Origin: an uncultured Victivallis sp.
Lineage (GTDB): Bacteria > Verrucomicrobiota > Lentisphaeria > Victivallales > Victivallaceae
Assembly: GCA_944389935.1 (NCBI GenBank)
Contig: CALXOE010000006.1
Coordinates: 48,328 to 112,327 of the forward strand
DNA length: 64,000 nucleotides
Reading direction: 5' to 3'
Under the pieces are notes generated by a model. That model saw only the letters and a list, made by a program, of their open reading frames with translations, searched no databases and was not told the origin of the DNA. Of this stretch, positions 50,593 through 59,640 are shown one piece after another (position 1 is the stretch's first letter; the number at the start of each line of letters is the position of its first letter). A program made the position numbers and the translations under genes.

Positions 50593-53409
50593 ATGAATTT
50601 CAGAATTCCAGTCATGATCGGCGCGCTTCTGGCCGCGGTGCGGATTTTCGCCGCACCGGTTCCGGCGGATCTGCCGCGTCCGAATCAACCGCTGCTCGTG
50701 GAGTTGCTCGATTCCCTGCGGGGGAAATGGGTGTTCGTTTACGCTCTCGGCGATGAGCTCAAGCATCCCGGACCGGTGGCTTTTGCCGCTCCGGGCGCAC
50801 GGCTTGAGGCCGGGACGCAACTGGAGATTCTGCTCGATCATTCGGAATTCCCCGGGGAGAACGCGCACAGCGAACTTCTGACACTCGAACCGGAGTCCAC
50901 CGGCGATGAATTCCGCTGGACGATCCGCAAGGCGGGGGTGCTCTCCGCGAAACTGACGCTCCGGCGCGACCAGGGGAGAATCGTCGGCGAGATGACCGAT
51001 ATCGAACTCGGCAACGTCGGCGACGGCACCGGACCGGTCGTTGCGGCACTCTACCTGAAGCAGGCCGATCAATCCCGCTCCCTGCTGCTGCAATCCGATG
51101 GAAACGGCCTCTTCAAACTCGAGACCGACCGGGTCGGATCGATTTTTACGGAAAAGGAGCCGGTCGAACTTCGGATCGTTTCGTTCGGCGTCCCAATTCC
51201 GCAGCTTGAGTTGTCGGTGAAAGATTATCATACCGGCAAACCGCTCCTGGTGCGGACGCTGCCGCCCTCGGCGGCGCCGGAAACGAGGATTGTTCTTCCG
51301 ATCGACCGTTTCGGCGGTTTTCAGGTCGACGCCCGCTGCGGCGACAGGAGCGACACGCTGCGCATCATGCGGATTCCGGAGCCGAAAGAGCTCGATCCCG
51401 ACCGCTCTTTCATGGGGATAAACGTCTTTCAGCAGCAGGTTCCCTACTGGACCTATCAGCTGCCGATGTTCGCCCGCGCTGGAATCCGCTGGGTCCGCCC
51501 CTGGCTGCACTGGGAAAACTCCTGGAACCGGCAGTCTCCGCGGCCGGGTGAGTATCACCTCGAACCGCTCGACCGGATGATGCGCCGCCTTGAGGCGCAC
51601 CATCAGAACTATGCGTACATCCTCTACGGCATTCCGAAATACCTCGGAAAGCATGTGGATACGGGCGTCCTTGACGAGGAGGGATTCCGGCAGTACGAAG
51701 CGTGGCTGAAGATGCTCGCAACCCGCTACCGGGGGCGCATCCGGGAGTACGAGGTCCACAACGAACCCGACCTGATGGCCAATCACAACCCCGAACTCAC
51801 GGGGAAATATTATGCGGAACTCGTGCGCCGTTCTTACGAGACACTCAAGGCGATCGACCCGGCGATCCGGATTCATACGCTTTCCCACTCCAACTGCGAG
51901 ATGGGCTGGCTGGAGGAGGGGGGAAAGGCCGGGGTCGCACAGTGGACTGATGTCGTCACTCTGCACTCCTATGCCGCGGCTTCCGGTTTCACCGGCGGCG
52001 AAATGGCCCGGCAGCGGATTCTGGATCGTTACGGTTTTCTGGGGAAACCGCAGTGGTTCAACGAACTCGGAACCGGCGGCCATGATGATATGCCGGAGTT
52101 TTCCGGAAAAAACAAGGCGACAGAGGCGTGGCAGGCCCGCGCCGTGGCCATGAATTACGCGCAGTGCCTTGCGTTTGGCGGCCGTGAGGGGAAAGTGTTC
52201 TGGTTCTGCAGTTACGATGCCCGGGACGCCTATGAGAAAAATGCCCGGTGGGATACCGCCAACGGGATCTGTTATCTCGGTTTTCAGCCGAAACTCTCCT
52301 ATGCGGCTCTGGCGGCGTTCGCCCGGCTGCTCGACGGCGGGGAGTGTCTCGGATATGTGGAGCCGTCTGGTACGTTGCGGCAGGTTTCTTTCTCCGGGCC
52401 GGGGGCGATCGTGTGGAGTCTCCGGGCGGAAAAAGTTCCGGCGACCGCGTTCGGCTGCGCGCCGGAGGAGGAGATCGCGCTCTTCGATCTCTTCGGCAAT
52501 CCTCTCTCGTCCGGGCGGGCGGAGGAACTCCAGATTGAATTCGGGGAAGATCCCGTCTATCTCATCGGCAGCAGCCGCATGGCGGAAAATGCCCGGAGCG
52601 CCCGGGCGCGTTCCATGCGGGAACGCCGGGCGGCGGCGGTTCTGCCGGTGAACGATGTGGAGCTCGCGTTCGGCGGAGAGCGGGAGATCGCACTGAATCT
52701 GCCCGCCGGATCGGAAGTGCGGCTTCTGCCGGGCGACGGTTTTCCGGCTCAGGCCGTTCTGGTCCGGGAAGAGGCGCGCTGCGTCATCCGGCTGAAAGCC
52801 GGGGAGACGCGCGGTTCCGGCATGTTGAAACTCGCATTCCGCACCCCGGACGGCGAGACGGGCGAATCGCTGCTCTTCGTCGCGGTTGGAGAGCGGCATT
52901 ACATCCGCGATGGAGGATTTGACGGTGGAAACCTTGCGGAAGTGAATTTCGAGTGGTTCAGCCCCTGCGAAATCGACGGGAAAGAGGGGGCCGCCGCGCC
53001 GGGAGCCGTGAAGTTCACCGGACCTTTTCACGCCCGAGCCCGTTTTTACTCCCTGCGGAAAGTCAAGCGGAACGCGGATCTGCACTTCTCCGCCCGGTTC
53101 AAAGGGAAACTCGTCAAGGGGGATTCGCTGCGTTTTTCGATCGCGTTCTGTCACGGCAACCGCTGGTTGGGAACCTGGATCGCTGCCGGAACCGGCAATC
53201 CGGTCGCCAACAGCCCGATCAAATTCCCGGCTGCGCAGAACATCGAGCTGCCCCTCTCCGGCACCTGGCAGGAGTGGAGTGAAACCCTGCCCGCCGAGAT
53301 CATACCCGAAGAGACCAACAGGATCATCTGCATGATCGATCTGGAGGGCGAAAACGAGGGGAGTTTTCTCTGGCTTGACGATCTGAAACTTTATCAGGAA
53401 TTGAAATAA
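50593..53409 (+). CDS. Secreted clan GH-A glycoside hydrolase
   Basis: The 938-residue product has a signal peptide ending near IFAAP. Residues about 25-260 are beta-rich. Residues 270-640 form the TIM barrel, with E391 in VHNEPDL as the acid/base and E491 in WFNELGTGG as the nucleophile. This arrangement is as in GH39/GH5-like clan GH-A enzymes. The C-terminus (about 780-938) looks like a carbohydrate-binding jelly roll. The substrate is unknown. It is divergent from the AraC regulator and is followed by a pilin-like protein and a binding protein on the same strand. Confidence 0.8.
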   Translation: MNFRIPVMIGALLAAVRIFAAPVPADLPRPNQPLLVELLDSLRGKWVFVYALGDELKHPGPVAFAAPGARLEAGTQLEILLDHSEFPGENAHSELLTLEPESTGDEFRWTIRKAGVLSAKLTLRRDQGRIVGEMTDIELGNVGDGTGPVVAALYLKQADQSRSLLLQSDGNGLFKLETDRVGSIFTEKEPVELRIVSFGVPIPQLELSVKDYHTGKPLLVRTLPPSAAPETRIVLPIDRFGGFQVDARCGDRSDTLRIMRIPEPKELDPDRSFMGINVFQQQVPYWTYQLPMFARAGIRWVRPWLHWENSWNRQSPRPGEYHLEPLDRMMRRLEAHHQNYAYILYGIPKYLGKHVDTGVLDEEGFRQYEAWLKMLATRYRGRIREYEVHNEPDLMANHNPELTGKYYAELVRRSYETLKAIDPAIRIHTLSHSNCEMGWLEEGGKAGVAQWTDVVTLHSYAAASGFTGGEMARQRILDRYGFLGKPQWFNELGTGGHDDMPEFSGKNKATEAWQARAVAMNYAQCLAFGGREGKVFWFCSYDARDAYEKNARWDTANGICYLGFQPKLSYAALAAFARLLDGGECLGYVEPSGTLRQVSFSGPGAIVWSLRAEKVPATAFGCAPEEEIALFDLFGNPLSSGRAEELQIEFGEDPVYLIGSSRMAENARSARARSMRERRAAAVLPVNDVELAFGGEREIALNLPAGSEVRLLPGDGFPAQAVLVREEARCVIRLKAGETRGSGMLKLAFRTPDGETGESLLFVAVGERHYIRDGGFDGGNLAEVNFEWFSPCEIDGKEGAAAPGAVKFTGPFHARARFYSLRKVKRNADLHFSARFKGKLVKGDSLRFSIAFCHGNRWLGTWIAAGTGNPVANSPIKFPAAQNIELPLSGTWQEWSETLPAEIIPEETNRIICMIDLEGENEGSFLWLDDLKLYQELK

Positions 53410-53621
53410 TGGAGTTGTTGTGATCCCGAAATTACAATCCGTCGGAACCGAGAACCCGGGGCGCTTCCCGGGGGGACGGACCCGGGGGCGGTGTCCTCTG
53501 GCCCGGCGGCGGAAACCGGGGAAGCCCCGCCGACTTCCCCCGGGAAGAAGCAAATTCACTCAGGACAACACAGCCGGTTCAAAGAAAAAAAGTGACCGGA
53601 CAGAAAAAAAGGAGTGCCACC
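53410..53621. other. Structured G+C-rich gap between the glycosidase and pilin-like genes
   Basis: The gap is rich in C/G runs. The best hairpin is CCGGGGAAG (53516-53524) with CTTCCCCcGG (53534-53543). It may end the glycosidase message. No gene is seen. Confidence 0.35.
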
Positions 53622-54323
53622 ATGAAAAAACATTTTACCTTGATCGAGCTCCTCGTTGTAATTGCGATCATCGCAATTCTCGCCTCGATGCTGCTGCCGG
53701 CGTTGAATCAGGCGCGCAAACGTGCCAAGGGAAGCGCCTGTTTGAACAACATCAAGCAGTCCATGACCGCGGTTCAGCTCTATTACGGTGAGTACAACAC
53801 CATCATCATGTCGCGCAGTTCAAATGGATTTGGTTATCTGAACGTGCTTTATTCGGCGGGGCTGATCGGGGACTGGGATTCCTTCTACTGCCCGACTTCG
53901 ACCTACAAGAAGCACAATGCGACCAATTATGATGCGGACGGTTTCCCCTATCTCTGCTGGGGAGGGTATGGCGTAAACTACAACGCTTTCCGGGTGATCG
54001 GCGGGGTGAATTACGACAGCGGCAGGACCGCGGGATACTCCTATTCCAACGGGTATTTCTGCATGAATCTGTCGAAAGCGATGCAGCCGTCGAACTTCGT
54101 TTTCCTGCTGGACAACCGGATTCCGGCCAGCCATTCCGAGATGCACTATCAGGTCTATCCGCTGTGGGGAAACATCACCAGCGGGTCGTGGGGCGGCTGT
54201 CCCGCGATGATTCACGGCGACAATGTGACGATCGCCTGGGGGGACGGCCACGCTTCCGCCGCCTCCATCGGCAAACTCAAGGAAACCTATCACACCGATA
54301 TCCTCAACTTCATCACTGAGTGA
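53622..54323 (+). CDS. Prepilin-type leader (pseudopilin-like) protein
   Basis: The 233-residue protein starts [21 protein letters not shown], a type IV prepilin leader and hydrophobic helix. The conserved E at position 5 of the mature form and the cut after H4 or nearby are expected. The rest is a globular domain with Gly/Tyr-rich parts, ending [15 protein letters not shown], the 'H-x9-DG' signature common in PVC secretion-associated pseudopilins. An AAGGAG-type site precedes the ATG at 53622. Many such proteins exist per genome in Lentisphaerota, and their role is unclear; some may be anchored near glycan-degrading enzymes. Confidence 0.85.
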   Translation: MKKHFTLIELLVVIAIIAILASMLLPALNQARKRAKGSACLNNIKQSMTAVQLYYGEYNTIIMSRSSNGFGYLNVLYSAGLIGDWDSFYCPTSTYKKHNATNYDADGFPYLCWGGYGVNYNAFRVIGGVNYDSGRTAGYSYSNGYFCMNLSKAMQPSNFVFLLDNRIPASHSEMHYQVYPLWGNITSGSWGGCPAMIHGDNVTIAWGDGHASAASIGKLKETYHTDILNFITE

Positions 54324-54635
54324 CGCGGTGCGGTTGAACGACCTGATTTGCCGCCGCGGCAGGGGGAGTGGAGCTGCTGCGAATTCTGTCTCAACGCAGT
54401 TTGCCTTCCCCGCCGCCCGTGCCCGGCCTCTCTCCCGGCCGGATTGTCGATCGCGATGATCCGCAGGACGCCGGAATCAGGAAAGATGATGCCGTTTGAC
54501 GGTGGAGTGTCAGACGGCATCCCGCCACTTCACAGCGCCGCGCCGGGTTTCCGGGGGGAGGGAGCGAAACCCGGAATACCGGCCGCGCAGTTCCAGTGGA
54601 CGTCACTCAAAACAAATCAACGAGACCCTGCATAA
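54324..54635. other. Intergenic region with two strong hairpins
   Basis: This 312-base gap holds a 13-bp hairpin (54488-54500 with 54509-54521, 8-base loop, one G·T pair) and a 9-bp hairpin (CCGGGTTTC 54543-54551 with GAAACCCGG 54566-54574). Neither is followed by a T-tract. A 95-codon frame (54348-54635) ends at the next gene but lacks a start signal and is treated as spurious. Confidence 0.5.
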
Positions 54636-56273
54636 ATGAAAAAGTTGTTCATCACGATTCTGCTGTTGCTTGTGGCCGCATCATTCTACACGATGTTCAC
54701 AAGCCGCGACCGGGTTGCGGAAGTCCCGGTCATCACCTGGCGGACCGACCCGAATCCGCAACGGGAAGAGCAGATCATGCTGTTCCGGGAGTGGCTCGTG
54801 AAGAACGGCCATGTGTTGAGGGATGCGCAGGGAAACGTGATGACCTACACGGAAGAGGAGGCTGCCGCTTTGAACGAGGCGTACGGCCCGGCCGGGGCCC
54901 CGCTCAAGCCCGGTGATCCCCATTATGTCAAGCCCGGCTCGCCGAAGCCGAACGGCGATGTGCAGCTTGAAACGGCCAACAACCAGAGTACGCTCATCCA
55001 GGCGGTTTCCGGTATGGCCGGCGATGTGTTCGACACCGGCGAGGTGCTCGGCTACTCCCAGCTCGGCGTGGCGATGGACATCACCGAAGATGCGGAAAAG
55101 AACGGTTACGGACTCGAGAACACCTATCCCGGCGTGGCCAGGCTCTTATGCGGCATGGACGGCAGGCAGTATGCGTATCCCTGCAACAGCGCCTGTGACG
55201 CATTGTGGATCAATCTGTCCACCCTGAAGAAATTCGGATTTGACCGGCCGCCGCTGGAGTGGACTCCGGAAGAGTTCGAGAAGATGGGGAAGCAATACGT
55301 CCGGAAAGCGAACGAGGGACTTCCGCGGCAGGAGTATTTTTTTCTGCAGACGCTGGACAGCTCCTGGGGTGTGGCGATGGCGGTGTGCATCTCCCGCAGC
55401 CGCGGGTTTGACGTCTACAACGAAACCATGACCCGCTGTATTGCGAACAACGATGCGCTCAAAGACGCGATCCGCCTCTTCCATAAATGGACCTTTGTGG
55501 ATCGGATCGCGCCGAGTGCCGCGGACGTCGCTTCGATGAATGTCGATTCCGGTTTCGGCGGCGGCGACTTGTCGAATTTCATCTCCGGCAGGTATGCGAT
55601 GGTCGTCATGGGCAGATATTGCCTGATCCGGTTTCGCGAGGTGCAGGCGGCCCGGAACATGACGATCCAGTTCAGCTTGAGTCAGCTGCCGATGTATGAG
55701 TACAAGAATCAACCGCTTTCGGTTCGTGCGGCGATGCCTTATCGCGGCAGCAGGCATCCGGAACTGACGAAACTGTTTCTCCAGTTTCTGGCGAGCAAGG
55801 CTTACAATCAGTACATCGTGGAGAACTCCGACGGGCTGCCGCCGAATCCGACTGTAGTGAGCTCCGAAATAAAAGAGATCGCTCTGACGCGACCGAACGA
55901 GCATGACAGCAGCGAACGGGAATTCTCCCTGGCCTGCACAATCGGATTGCCGAAATACTTCAGCCCCTACGTCAAGACCGGTTCGACGAACTGGCTTCAA
56001 AACGGCATCAACCGTTACTTCAACGACCGCTCTTCGCTGGATGAGACGCTCGAATACATCGAAACACGCTACAACAGCGAGATCGAAATCTCGAAACAGG
56101 CGAATCCCGCGATGCGGAAAGCGTGGGAGGAAGATTGGGCGCTGCAGCAGAAGATCGATGCCTGCAAGAAAGAGGGGAAGAAGATCCCGGCCGAATGGAT
56201 CAGAAATCCGTTTTATCGAAAGTATTATCACGACCGGGGAATGCTCGAAGAACCGAGTCCCCGGGGAGAATAG
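54636..56273 (+). CDS. Orphan ABC-type extracellular solute-binding protein
   Basis: The 545-residue protein has an N-terminal hydrophobic anchor (MKKLFITILLLLVAASFYTMF). A bilobed sugar-binding-like domain follows, with segments such as NQSTLIQAVSGMAGDVFDTG, YPCNSACDALWINLSTLKKFG and WTPEEFEKMGKQYVRKANEG. This matches family 1 carbohydrate-binding proteins. No permease or ATPase gene is next to it. It is probably a scavenging receptor that works with a shared importer. The last 60 residues are charged and helical. An AraC/PocR gene is convergent 14 bases away. Confidence 0.75.
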   Translation: MKKLFITILLLLVAASFYTMFTSRDRVAEVPVITWRTDPNPQREEQIMLFREWLVKNGHVLRDAQGNVMTYTEEEAAALNEAYGPAGAPLKPGDPHYVKPGSPKPNGDVQLETANNQSTLIQAVSGMAGDVFDTGEVLGYSQLGVAMDITEDAEKNGYGLENTYPGVARLLCGMDGRQYAYPCNSACDALWINLSTLKKFGFDRPPLEWTPEEFEKMGKQYVRKANEGLPRQEYFFLQTLDSSWGVAMAVCISRSRGFDVYNETMTRCIANNDALKDAIRLFHKWTFVDRIAPSAADVASMNVDSGFGGGDLSNFISGRYAMVVMGRYCLIRFREVQAARNMTIQFSLSQLPMYEYKNQPLSVRAAMPYRGSRHPELTKLFLQFLASKAYNQYIVENSDGLPPNPTVVSSEIKEIALTRPNEHDSSEREFSLACTIGLPKYFSPYVKTGSTNWLQNGINRYFNDRSSLDETLEYIETRYNSEIEISKQANPAMRKAWEEDWALQQKIDACKKEGKKIPAEWIRNPFYRKYYHDRGMLEEPSPRGE

Positions 56274-56287
56274 AAGAGGAAAACGCT

Positions 56288-57184
56288 TCACTCCCGGGAA
56301 ACGGACAGGGGAACTCCGCCCGGAGGCTGGGAAAAATGACTCCGGAAACGTCCCGGCGTGATCCCCCAGTACCGGGTGAACACCCTGCTGAAATAGAACT
56401 CGTTCGGATAACCGGTCGATTCCGCGATCTTCGCGAGTTTGTGATCGCTGCCGAGCAGCAGGGTTCTCGCGCGGAGCATGCGCTCCTCCTCCAGAAGTTC
56501 GCGAAACGTCCGACCGCAGAGCTCCCGGATCAGATGTCCCGCGCGGGAGGGGGAGAGGCAGAGCTCTGCTCCGAGCGTTTTCAGTGAAATCTTCTCGTGG
56601 GCGTGTCTGCGGATATAGTCCGCAATCGTGTTGAGCCTCCGGTCGCGTCCCGCCGGACACCGCGGCCGGAGTTCGGCCTCCTCCAGAAGAGTCAATCCTG
56701 CCGCGCGCAGCAGTTCCGCCAGTTCGGCGAGCTCCTCCGGATCCGGCGCCGGCAGGGTCCGGTATCGCGCCCGGAACCACTCCGGCAGCTCCTCCGGCGC
56801 CTCCTCCGCCGAGCGGAACACTCCGGCAAATATCGTCAGCTGGCAGACGCCGCCGCGGACGATCGGCACGACGAGTTCGGTGAGCGTCTTCCAGCAGGTT
56901 TTCAGATGAGGAACCGGGTCCGTCGCAAGGCGGGACTCCGTCTCGGTCAGACACTCCCGGACGCACTGCGTATTCCAGTGCGGAAGCTGATAGCGGCCGC
57001 GCGCGCAGCACTCGTGCGGGTGCAGATGACGCCCCGGCAGGAGCGGAGCGCCGTCCGGACCGCGCAGTTTCCCCTGCCGGTCGTGTATGGTCAGTGAGAT
57101 GGCACAGCGCGCTTCGATCGCGCGCAGAATCCGTTCCGCACGCGAAAGACGGCCCGGATCGTCCGGAAGCTTGAAAAATTCCAT
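56288..57184 (-). CDS. AraC-family regulator with PocR-type sensor
   Basis: The 298-residue protein has an N-terminal PocR-like sensor (about 10-150), with CCARGRYQLPHWNTQCVREC and KTCWKTLTELVVPIVRGG. The C-terminal AraC domain (about 190-285) carries ISLKTLGAELCLSPSRAGHLI and LAKIAESTGYPNEFYFSRVFTRY. It is divergent from the FAD-dependent oxidoreductase, with overlapping promoters, so it is a likely regulator of that gene. It is convergent with the orphan binding protein. Confidence 0.85.
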   Translation of the reverse strand: MEFFKLPDDPGRLSRAERILRAIEARCAISLTIHDRQGKLRGPDGAPLLPGRHLHPHECCARGRYQLPHWNTQCVRECLTETESRLATDPVPHLKTCWKTLTELVVPIVRGGVCQLTIFAGVFRSAEEAPEELPEWFRARYRTLPAPDPEELAELAELLRAAGLTLLEEAELRPRCPAGRDRRLNTIADYIRRHAHEKISLKTLGAELCLSPSRAGHLIRELCGRTFRELLEEERMLRARTLLLGSDHKLAKIAESTGYPNEFYFSRVFTRYWGITPGRFRSHFSQPPGGVPLSVSRE

Positions 57185-57212
57185 AATTTCACCATTTCAG
57201 CGTTTTCAGATA

Positions 57213-57240
57213 AAAATATAACCGTTTTTGAAATTGTCAA
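57213..57240 (-). promoter_or_regulatory. Promoter of the PocR-AraC regulator
   Basis: On the minus strand TTGACA (57240-57235), a 16-base spacer and TATTTT (57218-57213) lie 30 bases before the start at 57184. The -35 box overlaps that of the divergent promoter. Confidence 0.55.
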
Positions 57241-57262
57241 ACTCCGGATTCGGGTCTATGCT
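57234..57262 (+). promoter_or_regulatory. Promoter of the FAD-dependent oxidoreductase
   Basis: TTGTCA (57234-57239), a 17-base spacer and TATGCT (57257-57262) lie 60 bases before the start. The shared -35 region with the divergent promoter means one regulator can act on both. Confidence 0.5.
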
Positions 57263-57322
57263 GTTTCCCGGCATGACGGAGCCCGCTGCGGCTCCGGAAC
57301 AGACGGCGAAAACGGAGGTGGT

Positions 57323-58603
57323 ATGGAGTATGTCCAGGAGAGTTCCCGGCGGATTCCCGTGCGGGGGGAGTATGATGTCATTGTCTGCGGAAGCGGCCCC
57401 TCCGGGGTGTCGGCCGTGCTCCGCGCCGCCCGGCTCGGCGCGAAAACGGTGCTGATCGAGCAGAACGGCTGCCTCGGCGGCATGTGGACGGCCGGACTGC
57501 TCGGCTGGATCATCGATCATCGGAAGCCGGAAAGCTCGCTGCTTTCCGAGCTCAAGACGGAACTGGCGAAACGCGGTCCGGCGGGATCTCCTCCCTGTTC
57601 CGGGTCGTTCGCATTTGAGCCGGAGTCGATGAAGCTGCTGCTCGAGGAGCTCTGCCGGGCGGCGGGTGTCAAAGTGCGGCTTTACACGATGGCCGCGGGC
57701 GTTCTCCGCAGGCCGGACGGAGCGCTCGCGGGCGTGATTACTGAATCCGCGTCCGGGCGGGAGGCATGGCGGGGAAAAGTGTTCGTCGATGCGACCGGCG
57801 ACGGCAACCTCGGCGCTCTGGCGGGCTGTTCGTTTGAGGCGGGCGACCCGGAACGGGGGCTTCTTCAGCCGATGTCGATGTTCGCTTTGCTTACGGGAGT
57901 CCGCCTTGCCGAGATCGCACCTTTTGTCAACGGCTATACGCCGCGGGCGCAGGCGGTCGGCAACCTGCACGATCTGCTGACCGCGAACGGCGCCGAACCC
58001 AGTTATCACGATGCGTCGCTCTTCGCGCTCTCCGGGGAGCTGTTTCTGCTGATGGCGAACCACGAATGCGGCGTATCCGGCAGCGACGCGGACGATCTGA
58101 CCGGCGCCGTGATGTGCGCACGGCGCGAGATTCATCGCCAGGTCGAGGCGCTCCGGCGCAGCGGCCCGGCCTGGAAACAGCTCACCATCGCCGCGACGTC
58201 CGAACGGATCGGCGTGCGGGAGGGGAGGCGGCTCAAGGGGCTTTACCGGATCTCCCTGCAGGATCTGATTTCCGGGCGGAGTCAGCCCGACGCCGTCTGC
58301 AGGGTGGCCGCCGGAATCGATGTCCACGCCCTGACCCCGTCGTTCGAGCGCGGATTCGACCGCTATCCGTACAAGGTTCAGCCGTATGAGATTCCGCTGC
58401 GTGCGCTCATCAGCGCGGATGTTCCGAATCTGGTTTTCACCGGGCGCTGCATCAGCGGGGATTTCTTTGCGCACGCGAGCTACCGCGTCACCGGGAACAT
58501 GGTGCCGCTCGGCGAAGCCGCCGGCGTCCTCGCCGCTCTCGCCGCCCGGGAGAATCTCCCCGCAGCCCTCGTCCCGTATGCGCAGGTGAAAGCGGCTCTG
58601 TAA
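57323..58603 (+). CDS. FAD-dependent oxidoreductase
   Basis: The 426-residue protein has an N-terminal dinucleotide-binding motif, DVIVCGSGPSGVSAVLRAARLG (17-38), and LIEQNGCLGGMWTAG, typical of the FAD_oxidored (PF12831-like) group. FVDATGDGNLG and the C-terminal NLVFTGRCISGDFFAHASYRVTGN (positions about 375-400) complete the FAD-binding set. The substrate is unknown; related genes sit in carbohydrate loci of PVC bacteria. A GGAGGTGG site precedes the ATG. A hairpin separates it from the convergent discoidin gene. Confidence 0.8.
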   Translation: MEYVQESSRRIPVRGEYDVIVCGSGPSGVSAVLRAARLGAKTVLIEQNGCLGGMWTAGLLGWIIDHRKPESSLLSELKTELAKRGPAGSPPCSGSFAFEPESMKLLLEELCRAAGVKVRLYTMAAGVLRRPDGALAGVITESASGREAWRGKVFVDATGDGNLGALAGCSFEAGDPERGLLQPMSMFALLTGVRLAEIAPFVNGYTPRAQAVGNLHDLLTANGAEPSYHDASLFALSGELFLLMANHECGVSGSDADDLTGAVMCARREIHRQVEALRRSGPAWKQLTIAATSERIGVREGRRLKGLYRISLQDLISGRSQPDAVCRVAAGIDVHALTPSFERGFDRYPYKVQPYEIPLRALISADVPNLVFTGRCISGDFFAHASYRVTGNMVPLGEAAGVLAALAARENLPAALVPYAQVKAAL

Positions 58604-58622
58604 CGTCGCCCGGCAGAAAAAA

Positions 58623-58646
58623 AGGGCGCCGGAATTCCGACGCCCT
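58623..58646 (-). terminator. Rho-independent terminator of the discoidin-domain gene
   Basis: AGGGCG (58623-58628) and CGCCCT (58641-58646) form a stem with inner GGAATTCC pairs. On the minus strand it is followed by seven T residues (plus-strand A run 58617-58623), so it ends the gene that finishes at 58663. Confidence 0.75.
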
Positions 58647-58662
58647 CCTCTGGCGACACTTT

Positions 58663-59511
58663 CTATTTGGAATAGAGCTCGACTTCCCAGAGCGAATAGC
58701 CGTAGGTACTCGCACGCTTGATGCCTTGAATGCGGACGAATCGCGCGGTCACCGGATCGATGACGATCGTCTCGGTCGCTTTTTTCTTTCCGTCGGTCTT
58801 GCGGAACACTTCCGTGAAGTTCTCTCCGTCCGACGAGACCTGGACGGAGTACTCCTTGCCGGCGGCCTCTTCCCACTTCAGTACGATTTTGCCGATGCTC
58901 TTATCCTCTCCGAGGTCGAGCATGATCCATTCATTGTCGTTGCGGTTTGAAGACCAGCGGGTGGTGTCCCGGCCGTCGATCACGTTCTGGGGCTTGTAAT
59001 TTCCCTGGGTGGAACTCGCTGTGACTGTGGCGCCGTAGACCAGGCTGTCATGTTCGGCGAAGACTTTCATCTCCCAGAGCGAATAGCCGTAGCGGGTCGC
59101 CCGTTTCTTCCCGAGAAGCCGGATATAACGGGTCTCCTGCGGTTTGATGCGGATGTATTCCCGGGCGCCGGGTTTGCCGTCGGTCACAGTATAGACGTCC
59201 GTGAAGTTCTGCCCGTCGTTGGAAAACTGAATCGAATACTCCTTGCCTGCGGCAGCCTCCCAGTCAAGCTGGATCTGCGCGACGGTCTTCGGTGAGCCGA
59301 GATCCACCAGAAGCCACTCGTTGTCGCCGCGCTTCGAGGACCAGCGGGTGTTGCCGCGGCCGTCGATGGCGTTGGTCGCAGAGCAGTCCCCTCTTTCCAC
59401 GGAACTGGCAGTCGCTTTCGCTCCGATTGCAAGATTCTCCGCGGCGTTCACATAACTTCCGCAAGTCGCGGTGAGAGCCAAGGCCAGAAATAGATAGACC
59501 ATATTGTTCAT
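58663..59511 (-). CDS. Secreted protein with two F5/8 type C (discoidin) domains
   Basis: The 282-residue product has a signal peptide ending near VNAAEN. Two discoidin-like domains follow at about 25-150 and 155-282. Both carry the same pattern: NAIDG/NVIDG, TRWSS, NEW, LVDLG/MLDLG, EYSIQFSNDGQNF/EYSVQVSSDGENF and YGYSLWE. Such domains bind carbohydrate. No catalytic domain is present, so it may be a stand-alone binding or adhesion protein. The ATG at 59511 has an AAAGGAAG site and a near-consensus promoter. Confidence 0.88.
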   Translation of the reverse strand: MNNMVYLFLALALTATCGSYVNAAENLAIGAKATASSVERGDCSATNAIDGRGNTRWSSKRGDNEWLLVDLGSPKTVAQIQLDWEAAAGKEYSIQFSNDGQNFTDVYTVTDGKPGAREYIRIKPQETRYIRLLGKKRATRYGYSLWEMKVFAEHDSLVYGATVTASSTQGNYKPQNVIDGRDTTRWSSNRNDNEWIMLDLGEDKSIGKIVLKWEEAAGKEYSVQVSSDGENFTEVFRKTDGKKKATETIVIDPVTARFVRIQGIKRASTYGYSLWEVELYSK

Positions 59512-59546
59512 GATACTTCCTTTCCCAGATCTTTGTGTCTTCATTC

Positions 59547-59575
59547 AATATAATGAATTTTTCCTTTTTTGTCAA
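59547..59575 (-). promoter_or_regulatory. Strong promoter of the discoidin-domain gene
   Basis: On the minus strand TTGACA (59575-59570), a 17-base spacer and TATATT (59552-59547) match the housekeeping consensus closely, 36 bases before the start. Confidence 0.7.
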
Positions 59576-59640
59576 GAGAACCGAAGTAAAAAGTGTTTCA
59601 TTTTCCTCTTTTACCCCGCTTCGCTCCGGGATCACGGGAG

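Noticed and set aside
50521..53559. A 1012-codon open frame on the minus strand opposite the secreted GH-A enzyme
   Set aside because: It lies wholly opposite a gene with a signal peptide and catalytic motifs. Its predicted product is Arg/Pro/Gly-rich and has no recognisable domain. Such long antisense frames are expected at this G+C content.
54348..54635. A 95-codon plus-strand frame between the pilin-like and binding-protein genes
   Set aside because: There is no good ribosome binding site, the composition is unlike a protein, and it overlaps two strong hairpins.
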